Origin: Piper betle
Lineage: Eukaryota > Streptophyta > Magnoliopsida > Piperales > Piperaceae
Assembly: GCA_033002965.1 (NCBI GenBank)
Contig: JAURVB010006543.1
Coordinates: 1 to 64,000 of the forward strand
DNA length: 64,000 nucleotides
Direction of reading: 5' to 3'
Part shown: positions 55,128 to 64,000 of the stretch, in pieces
Position numbering within the stretch: the first letter of the stretch is position 1
Layout of the letters: every line of letters begins with the position of its first letter
Translations under genes and position numbers: made by a program
Notes under the pieces: model-generated
What the model saw: only the letters and a program-made list of their open reading frames with translations
The model's database searches: none
What the model was told of the DNA's origin: nothing

Positions 55128-55703
55128 TTGATGAATGCTGAACAAAAGCGAGAATATATTGAATCTTCTTGGGATTTGTCTTCATTTTGTTTCTGTCCAT
55201 TAATTCCTGTTCTTCAAATGACGTTGTCTTCTGCAATTTGTTTTCGAAGTATGATGAATAACACATTTATGTGTTTTTTTGGGAACCAACATGTATATTT
55301 CATGTGATTGGCAACAGACTCGCATATTCTTTAAAATTTTTAGACTGTAAGACGAGATTTGTATTGAAATTGTAGCCACATACATTGATTGGTTGACTAT
55401 ACTCATGTCTTTTTAAGTACTCTAAAATTACAAAATTATGTACCGGCAAGAGAGCTTAACATTCCATATGGCGATACAAAATTATGCTTGTCATATAAAT
55501 AAAAAAAGTTCTATATGTGACAAAGAAATTTCAAATTAATCGACAGGAACATTGGTATCTAAATAACAATCTTCCAACAGCTTCATCCAAACGTTACTAG
55601 AGGTAACCGTCAAACATCTTAATAGTCGGTTTGCAATCGAATCAACTATTACATACAGAAACAATTTAATGGTGCGTAACATGATAATTAAATATCCATG
55701 CTA
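55128..55703. other. Short spacer between PME-C and PME-D
   Basis: This holds the PME-C 3' UTR and AT-rich sequence. No feature is seen. Confidence 0.6.
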
Positions 55704-57420
55704 TTATCCGGTTAGACCAGAGATATACTTGACTCCGGTGGCCGGCAGCAACGAACTCCCGGCAATGGACTGATCAACCGTAAAATTGTCGGCCTCGGTG
55801 GAATCGGCGAGCGAGTGATAACCCAGCCACCTGACTCGGCTGTCCTAAGCTGCCCCGTGTCCAAAATACCGTAGACTCGGCATAGTAAAGCGTATCTACT
55901 ATCCAGTGCAAAATACCCCTATGTATTACTGGCAGCCATGGACGCCGCACCGGTAGAAGACGGAGAGGTCGGAGTCGGGGTGGAGGGCCACCGCCTGGTG
56001 CTTCGTTGGCCCCACCCGCCATGTTCTCGAACGTTCTACCGCTTCAATCTAAAGTTGATTCTCTACGTATTACTCTCGTTATGAGTAGAAGGGAAATTAA
56101 AAGTCACTTACTAATAAGCAAATGTAATTAATTAAACTATAACAAAATAAATAAATAAATCAAATTATTTTATTTTATCTTCTTACTTAATTATAATTTA
56201 TTTTTAAAATTAAAGTCTATAACTAAGCTATCAAATTATTATAATCTATCTTTTTTAAATAAATAATGAAGGTTATTTCTGAGTCTATTTTTTAAACTAA
56301 TAAAAAATACAATAAAAATAAAATAATAAAAACGAAATTATTTTAATTTGTCTTTTATTTATATTTTCTTTATCTAATTAAAATTTATTTTTAAAATTTT
56401 AGAGTTTCTATTTAATTGAGGTCACTTCTTTGTTTGATTGCTTCCAAAACGATAATGTAAAAGCAAGGCCTCGCCAAAAGTTGCACTACGGAAAATAGTC
56501 CAGCCGTCGACGAAGCTCCGGTTGCCGGAGATGATCGTTGCGGCCACTTCATCGCCGACGAGCATCAAGTTCCTCTTATTCTTCTTGATCACCACGTTCT
56601 CATTGTACACCCTCTCTTCACATATATCACGAACCGCCGCCCGCTGTTCTCCGGCGCCGCATTCACGGCATCCGTCACCGCGCGAAGTCCCCCGTCCCGT
56701 CCTGCGCCACCGTCACGTCCACCTTCCTGCAGCAGCCTCCTCTACCTGCAGGCAACCCACTCCGGGAACCACCCAGCTTCGCCGGCGACGGTAGTGGTGT
56801 TGGAAGTGAGCCCGTCCTTCACCAATTTTGAGAATCCAGCCATCATGGAGCTCACTTCGGATAGGCTATGGGCGACAATGCTCTTAACCACTCCCTTCGT
56901 CCCCTCGAACCCATCTAGGCTTGTCTCTTGGTTGTCCATCGCCGCGCTCAACCATGCTTTGAGATCATACACTCTGCTACCAGTACCTGCTACGATCGAA
57001 TCCATCGCACAATTAACAGACTTTACAATATATTATAATTCACTGATATATCACTTGTAATTATCTAAAAAAATAGCTAGCAGATTAAAAGTGTAACCGA
57101 GAAGGTTGCTGTTGCTAGCATTCCGAGCGGTTGAGAGAGCCCAGGTGAGCTCTTCGGTGGAGAAGTCGAGGAGGACTGCGCAGTCCGCGAAGGCATTTCT
57201 AAGTCGGAAGCCGCCAAATTTTTTCCAGGCAAATTTGATAATGAATGAATTAGCAGTTTGAATTTCATTAATGGTGGAACTGATGGCCGAAGTGAAGACA
57301 GAGGAGGGAACTGAGAAGCAATTTTCTTCAACTTCGTGAGCAGTGCCTAAGGATGATGCTGAAGGGAATCTAGAGACAATCAGTAGCAAGCCGATTAATA
57401 GAATCGGTTGGCGGCGCCAT
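55704..57420 (-). pseudogene. Decayed pectin methylesterase with PMEI pro-domain (PME-D)
   Basis: Recognisable pieces in order: hydrophobic leader and first PMEI half (57099-57420), second PMEI half (to 56986, DLKAWLSAAMDNQETSLDGF), linker FPEWVAC...RRLLQE, start of the PME domain (YNENVVI, NRSFVDGW, SATFG; to 56475), then a short relic of the last exon (about 55704-56040, HQAVALHPDSDLSVFYRC and TGVKYISGL). Damage: the ATG at 57420 runs into a stop in its frame; a TAG interrupts the linker; at least three frameshifts follow; the donor after SATFG reads GC; and a deletion of several hundred bases removes the stretch that carries QDTL, DFIFGN and LGRPW in its neighbours. All catalytic residues but the first Gln are gone, so no enzyme can be made. 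An intron after ..SNSNLLG lies at a place not shared with PME-B. Confidence 0.92.
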
Positions 57421-59206
57421 GGGGAAGGAGAAGTGATGATGTACGGTATCTAGTTATGTACCAAGAACAGAGCGGAGACTAGTTGCGGTTGATGATGATA
57501 TGAACACTGTTCATGCATGCAACTAAATTTTGTATCTAAATGTTGAAAGAACGAATCGACAACTCAACGTCATTGGGATTATATGTTTTGCTTTCCTGCT
57601 TCTCACACTAGTGCACAAGAAGCAGACTGGTTTGGTTTCGCGGTTGATAATTAGAAGTTGGTGCTCTTTCATGGATAAATTTAATGGCGGCTATTTTCAA
57701 GGTGACACAACTTTAACAGAGATGGAGGACTAATTTATGTCCTCGAGTCTTGGCGATGTTCATGACTACTAGCTCTTGCCGAATGTGGTTTAACATGCTC
57801 GGTAAAGATGTTACGTAGCTTACATGGTATGCTTTACCAACGAAGGAGTTTGTGGAGACAGCTAGAGTGCAATAGATTTTGTGATTTCAATTGGCCTTAC
57901 GTTTAGGCCATGCTTGTTTTCTTATTCATCGAATTATATATCTTTCGGCGAAAACAATCTAAGCAAATTATGATAGTTCTCCGTTCTCTGGTGATCATTA
58001 CTCATTAACGATTTTTTTTTTAAGTACAGACTCGGCCTCTATCTGTAAAGCGGGCAATATCAGTTGCAGCAGCGGTAAGAAAAATTTCCAGCAACTTTGG
58101 CATGTATTATTAGCCAACTAAAACTATAGGTCTATCTGAAATTGATTTCTTGGACAATGATACCAAATTTTAAAGATGGTATAATTCTTGAATTAAATTC
58201 ACACGAAAAAAGCCCGCAAATTTAATTATTATAAAAGTTAACTTTACCTATCCAAAACGTTTATACGTCCTTCAAGTAAGCATTTCCCTTCACATTAGCC
58301 CTCTTTCCCCCTGATTTTATGGAATATTTATTTTTCAAAAGTAACATTGTCTACATTTGGGATATGGCGAAATCACCTTCAAATCAGGCTCTACTTACAA
58401 AGTGTAGCCTTTATATTTCTGTCAAATGGTTGTCGCTCACATGGATATGACATTTTAGGTTGCATATATTGCCAATTTGGCTCTTATCTAATGGGGAATT
58501 TTTTTAGAAACCGCTCAGAAAGAAAGTTAATTTCTATTGCGACGAAATGAAGGCACATATCCCCAATCAAGCAGCAATACAAACGTAGTCTTTTTTTCTA
58601 AATTAGAAAAACAAAAGGAAAGTAGACAATTGTTATGTCAGGATGTAAAAACCAATTATCCCAAAAAACGTCATCTCAATCCTAGATCATTTTATACAAG
58701 CCTTTTTGCCTTGGATAAGAGCCTATGTTAAGAACACAGAAAAATGATTCATGAAAATGTAAGGATAAGCAAGAAATTCAGAAGAAAAACAAAATCAATC
58801 AGAAAAGCATACACTCCCCCCATTGACAAAACATTTATGACGTTCAATTTTAGCTCATTACAAATTTATTGCAGAGCAGAGCGAAAACATACTTCCATAT
58901 ATATATATATATACCACAAATATAACACTCCCAATTCCAAGAACTATGCTCACGAAGATCTCTGTTTTAAATATGGCATCTCCGTTTTTCGTCTCTTTCA
59001 AATTCCATCTATCCCGGCCGTCTACTTTCCTCTCCTCATTTCTCCTTCTCTTCTTCTTATTAATGGAAAACCTCTCATAGCATACACATAATGACGATAC
59101 AAAGCAAAGAAATAGAAATAGGGAACTGCCATACACAATATAACACAACTTAACTACCGATTGCGCTTGCAAACCAGAGGTTGTTGCAGAGGAGGAGGAG
59201 GATCGA
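57421..59206. other. Intergenic region between PME-D and PME-E
   Basis: No gene is seen. An (AT)n tract is at 58896-58913. The minus-strand frame of PME-E continues open to 58858 only because of a one-base deletion at its 3' end; this sequence is treated as 3' UTR. Confidence 0.6.
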
Positions 59207-62200
59207 TCAGAGTCCGAGGGAGAAGGGAAGCCGGTGGCAGATACCCAGCTATTGGCTGATATAAAGTTGGCAGGGACGAACTGGTTGGCCTCTGAGGTGC
59301 TGGTGATGACCCTGTACCCCTTCCACTTCACCCGATTGGCAGTGCCGGCGCCAGCGCCGGTGTTCTGGTACTCGGCATAGTAGAGAGTATCAAGTGCAAA
59401 GTTTCCATCCCAAGGGTACCACCCCGCGGGGTCAATGACGTTGCTGATCTCGGACTGCATGACGACGGTGCGCGAGTACTCTTTCCACGGCCGGCCGAGG
59501 TAGGTCTTGAAGGAGGAGATGACGGCGAGGAGGTCGGAGGTGGCGCCGATGCGGCACTTTTGGATGACGATGCCGGTGTTCTGGTTGGGGTCGGTGCGTC
59601 CCTGGGCGGTGACCATGTTGCTCTGGCCGGAATTGGGGCGGCGGGCGTGGAGGTCGCAGTCCTGGAAGACGGCGGCGGCGTTGCCGAAGATGAAGTCGAC
59701 GGTGCCGGAGATGAGGCAGGAGCGGAAGTACTGGCGAAGGGAGTGGACGTAGAGGGTGTCCTGGTAGGCGAGCACGTCGCACCTGTAGAAGGCCGAGAGG
59801 TCGGAGCCGACCCGAAGCGCCACCGCCTGGTTCTTCGACGGCCCGGCTGTGTTCTGGAAGGTGATGTCCCTGGCCAAGAACCCTGCTCCCACAGCGGCTG
59901 CCCACCCCCCATGCAGATGCAATTATGCATGCATGCACGCACACGCACACAGCAATTCCAACCATTATATATTATTCAACCATATTGGACATATTATTTA
60001 TTGTATAATTTAAGCTTGAACAATTATCTAATTTAATATGGACAAAAACTTATGTATTACTAGTTTCAATTTTATAACCTGATCAAGAAGGTTTGGCATC
60101 ACTCCTCCAAAGATTATAGACTGACGTCATCATTATTTTTGTCTTTCCTAAGTAAACAGATATTTTGGCCTAAGTTTTATTCAGATTTAAACGAACTTAC
60201 CAGTAACTATAATATAAATAAGATATGAATGATTAGATTGCAATCTATGTGTATGAGTACCCGCCATCAAAAAGGTGCATAGATTTATGACTTATCCCGC
60301 TCATATTATAAACTGCACGCCCATCAATTAGCTGGTCCTCACTCATATGGCCCTGGCTCTAACAATTACAACTTTTTTTAAAAAAAAATTTGTATTTTCT
60401 TCAACACAAATGCCCTCATTTATTTTAAGAATTGCTTACTTTTTTATAAAAAAATGTTTTTAAAGAAAAGACTGATTTTACAACCGTCAAAAATAGGCTG
60501 TATATTGGGCCGATCTACTAAATCTTTGGCTGGATGAAGTTGCTAGTTGCTGGCATCCGACATAATTAAATTGGGATATATAGATCTACAAGCTCGTGCT
60601 TGAAGAATTGATTTTATGCAGTAGGACTCTATTAAAACAAAAGGAGATTTATAACTATGAGTAGGACAAAAGGCAACTATTTCTAGCATAATAATAAGAA
60701 GGCAAATATGATCCAGTACTACAGATCAAATGTTACCACATCAACTATTCGATTTTCAAAAACTATAAAGAGCTAGCAGCCTAGCAAGAGCAGTGAAGCT
60801 AATAAGAGATGTAAGCAATGAACCTAGCTAGTCATCAAATCAAAGTAAACATGTCGAATTGAAGATGGGGCGATCCCTCAAGGCAGGAATCGGTAGTTGG
60901 GTGCACTATCAATATACTTTTTTTTATGGAGCTAATATCAATATACTCTATATCAGCAGTGAGGGGCGGCACATGTGAAGGGGCGGGTGGCTAAGCAACC
61001 ACCCATGCCGAATACAATTGTTGGTTGGCTGTACGTGGCTGCCCACTGCGGGTGGGGCTGCCCTTTGATCCTCATATTTTGTTGGGGTTAATAGACAAAC
61101 AGCCAAAGGGCCATGTATTCCATGCGGACTCGCAATAACTCAAGCTATCCAGATGGACGATAATGACCCTCTTGGCATAAATCTCTTTCCACGCCCCGGT
61201 TTGCCATGAAATGAACAGACTAAAGGACGGCATATAGGACCTATAGGATTTGTTCAAAGAAGGCAGCTTTGAGTCATGGAAATTTCTGGCCAGAATTAGA
61301 CAGATCATAAGGATGATATTTATCTCAAATACATATTAATAATTCCTGGTGGTGATGTTATAGCCAGTGTAGGAGAATGCTGACGATCAGTTTTGATGTT
61401 AACAACCAAAATTGGCACATGAATCGTGGCTAAATGGGGCTGTGCGAGATTTTTGCTGTGGCCGTCTCTATTAGAGATTAGGTGAGTTCACCAGCCTAAT
61501 AGTTCTTTCTAACTTCAACACGAAAGAGGGAAAAAGAAACAAGTTTCCTTCTCGTCCACATCCTTACAACGTCTTTCTCTCGTGTGAAACATCAGAACGT
61601 AGCACAAGTAACTGGAAGCACCTCGAGCTCCTCAAATGTTGATACATGCCAAACTTCTTAATTGATAGGGGTTGAAGTTGAAATTATTTAAAACACATTG
61701 ACGGGTAATGTGCGCATTGCTTGGCCGTTAAAACTTACAAGACAAGGTGGCATCTTTCTCGCAGGAGCATTGATTCCTCCTTAACATAAAAGCTAGTGGT
61801 ATATCATAAGGGTATAGGGGCCATCATCAAATCTAATTCTTGCGTTATGAGTTAGATTGATCGGGATGGACTTTAATTGATAAAATTACAACCCGTTTCG
61901 TTAGTTCAGACATATTAATGAACGAGCAATTTTTAAGTTGAAAAGGTGTTGCTAATGCTAATTAAAAAGTGGAAGAGAGTATTTAGCTACTAAATAAAAC
62001 TAAAGAGGAGACAATGGAAGAAGAAGAAAAAGGACTCACCAACAGTGGCAGAGTTGAAGGTGGTGCTGCCGTCGACCACGTTCTTGCTACCAGTAATAAT
62101 GGTGGTTCTCCTCCCATCGCCGACGAACACGATATTGGTCTTCTCCTTTGGGATATCCACACTCTCCCGATACACACCCCCTTGATATGGATCACGAACT

Positions 62201-63170
62201 TCTTCTTGCTCATATCCGGAGCCGCCGCCACCGCTGCCGACACAGTCTTATGGTCACCGCTCCCGTCCGCCGCCACCACCACGTCCGGCGTCACAGTCGA
62301 AGCCTGCAGCAGCCGCCGGTCCCCCGCCGACAACCACTTGGGAAACCCATCTTCGTCCAACACATCCTCCGGCCGCTCCGCCACCAGTTTCCGGCTGCCG
62401 GTGAGCTTCTCCCTTTCCAGGGCGATGTCGGTGTTGGTCATGTTGCAGATCATAGCCAGGGCGTTGCTGCACATCTTATTGACATGGTCGACGTTTTCCG
62501 CCAGCCCTGTCCTCACCTTCCTGTCGGCCTTGTCGTGGGAGAAGCCGTCGAGACACGATTGTTGGTTGGTGATGGTGGCCGAGACCAGGGTCTTGAGGTT
62601 GTCGGCCTGCTCCGAGATGTTCTTCTTCGACGACGGGTAGGCCTTGACGCCGTCGTAGGTGGTTCGGAGCTCGTCGAGCGTCTCGTCTATGTTCTCCAAG
62701 CAGTCATGAAGCGCCACCTTCTCCCTCACCGTCAGCCCCTTCGTCTTCGCCTCGATCCTCTTGATGCTGAAGTAGGCGTGCTCCGCGGCCAGGGTAGTGA
62801 GGTTGAGTGCCGCCTCGATGACATCCTTTTGGTTCCTGATGCAGCCGGCGAGGGAGGGGGTGGCGGCGATGGTGGAGAAGCAGAGCTCGGGGTAGAGGGT
62901 GGAGCTGCAAGAGGAGCGGAGCACGGCGTGGGAGGCGGTGATCGAGGTCACATTGCCTCCTTCCTTCTCCTCGCCGTTCCTCCGAGCCACGGTGGTGGGG
63001 ACGTCGGCGGCGACGACGGCGACGAGGAGCAAGGAGGAGAGGGTGATGAAGAGAGGGTTCTTGTGCTTGGCGGTGAACATGGAAACGTTGCTCGGGCCAT
63101 TATGGGTGTGGATGACCTCGACGCAGTCGGAGGTGGAGACCATGGGGAGCTTGTCGGTTTCCGGAGACAT
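59207..63170 (-). CDS. Pectin methylesterase with PMEI pro-domain (PME-E)
   Basis: Exon 1 is 62040-63170 and exon 2 is 59207-59897, separated by a 2.1-kb phase-1 intron after ATV. The deduced length is about 606 aa. The N-terminus has a cytosolic tail of about 37 residues and an anchor (about 38-55). PMEI cysteines begin at 88 and 97; the processing motif is DRRLLQA. Catalytic motifs are GVYRESV, NQAVALRV, YQDTLY, VDFIFGNAAAVFQ, DPNQNTG, YLGRPW and GWYPWDG. Two one-base deletions disturb the frame: a C-run at 62177-62181 before GVYRESV, and an AA at 59223-59224 just before the end. With one more base at the second site the protein ends GFPFSLGL-stop at 59207-59209, a usual PME ending; as written the frame runs on to 58858 with an unrelated hydrophobic tail. 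Exon lengths 1131 and 691 each fit if one base is added. Probably functional in the organism. Confidence 0.9.
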
Positions 63171-64000
63171 TTCCCGGCGGATAGGATGAGGAGGCGGTGG
63201 TGTTTGAAGGAGATGAAAGAGTGAGGCAGGAAGCTCAGATGGACGTGACGGGGTCTTTTATTGACAAGGAATTGGTCGAGGAGGCTCGCCGTGTGCTGTG
63301 CGTGCTTCTTTACCTGTCTCTCTCTTATTTTTCTTCCGAGCCACGGTGGTTGGGAGAATGATATGTCTGAGTGGTATACGAATGAAATTAGTCCTTTTTT
63401 ACAAAAGGAATGAAATTAGTCTTGTTCGTAGATTTAGAAGGCCAAGGTTGAGCATGGTTAGTATCGATCGCCTAAAAATTGATATGTTGAAAAGAAAGCC
63501 AGGAAACATGTGGGGTGATGGAAGGTGAAACACTTGGCCTCAATTACCGGTCGGGATGCAGAGAAGGGTAAGCTGCATGGGATTTGACATCAAACGTCAA
63601 CCTTCTCAGTTACGCATTACCGGGTCGGGATGCAGAGAAGGGGAAGCTGCACGGGACTTGACATCAACGTCAACCTTCTCCGTTACTCAATAATTCTTCA
63701 ACCTTCGTATCCGCCGCAATACTGCTCTTCGACCGAGTCCAGGACTAAAATTCGATGCACCGGGACCCTCAACAGTTTGAATTTGAGCCTCATCATTTGC
63801 CGGTCGGATATAATTCTTATCCTTGGAAATACATGCCATGCATCAAATCTTATTTTTCTTCCAACGCCATGCATTAATCCTAATTCAAACAATTAGACTG
63901 CGGTCTACATTTTAGGATTCCCAACACTTGGAAAGCAAGGAAATAGAAGTCTAAACACGGAACTTATTAAAAAAAAATGCTGAATTGTTCATAAAGTAGG
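63171..64000. other. Upstream region of PME-E
   Basis: This holds the PME-E leader and promoter. No clear TATA box was found. A tandem duplication lies at 63543-63688. A 16-base match to the PME-E coding exon (TCCGAGCCACGGTGGT, 62981-62996) recurs at 63335-63350. No gene is seen. Confidence 0.5.
63543..63688. repeat. 73-bp tandem duplication upstream of PME-E
   Basis: Two adjacent copies, 63543-63615 and 63616-63688, begin ATTACCGG.TCGGGATGCAGAGAAGG and differ by a few substitutions and one-base indels. They lie about 370-520 bp upstream of the PME-E start codon and could carry promoter elements. Confidence 0.9.

Noticed and set aside
58858..59206. Extra C-terminal domain on PME-E
   Set aside because: It appears only because the normal stop is skipped by a one-base loss; the tail is AT-rich and unlike protein-coding sequence.
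62148..63224. Long plus-strand open frame (358 codons) opposite PME-E exon 1
   Set aside because: It is an antisense shadow of a GC-rich exon; its product is low-complexity Gly/Arg/Asp/Val-rich, with no domain, and the minus strand codes for a clear PMEI-PME.
1..64000. Search for CRISPR arrays, operons, phage or other bacterial systems
   Set aside because: All recognised genes are plant nuclear genes with introns; no spaced direct-repeat array or prokaryotic gene was seen.

Overview
This window is nuclear DNA from a flowering plant. It has AT-rich intergenic DNA, many short GT-AG introns, a nuclear-type tRNA-His(GUG), and plant gene families: a remorin, plant COG3, and PMEI-PME pectin methylesterases. 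The GC-rich pectin methylesterase exons next to AT-rich introns and spacers would fit a non-grass monocot, but the sequence does not settle the lineage.

Layout. 1-7.0 kb is repeat-rich spacer. 7.06-8.82 kb (+) is a two-exon gene for a small cysteine-rich protein I do not recognise. 11.88-14.74 kb (+) is a five-exon remorin-family gene. 16.58-27.28 kb (-) is a 25-exon gene for COG3, a subunit of the conserved oligomeric Golgi complex. 27.3-35.9 kb is repeat-rich spacer with a two-part repeat family, a possible solo LTR and a small MITE. 35.9-63.2 kb is a cluster of type I pectin methylesterases (PMEI pro-domain plus PME domain): PME-A (-), PME-B (-), PME-C (+), the dead copy PME-D (-) and PME-E (-). 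A tRNA-His gene lies between PME-B and PME-C.

How the genes work together. The four PME genes with complete active sites should all act on cell-wall homogalacturonan: made through the Golgi, held by the PMEI pro-domain, cut at RRLL/RKLL motifs and secreted. They look like a locally duplicated family, with a shared phase-1 intron at the start of the catalytic half. COG3 acts in retrograde traffic within the Golgi and the remorin at the plasma membrane; neither is obviously linked to the cluster.

Main caution. Six one-base deletions interrupt otherwise well-conserved exons: three in COG3, one in PME-A and two in PME-E. Most lie in homopolymer runs, and exon lengths and phases work out exactly if one base is restored at each site. 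This points to homopolymer errors in a long-read assembly rather than gene death. By contrast, PME-D has lost its catalytic core and is a true pseudogene. I found no evidence of an undescribed biological system here.
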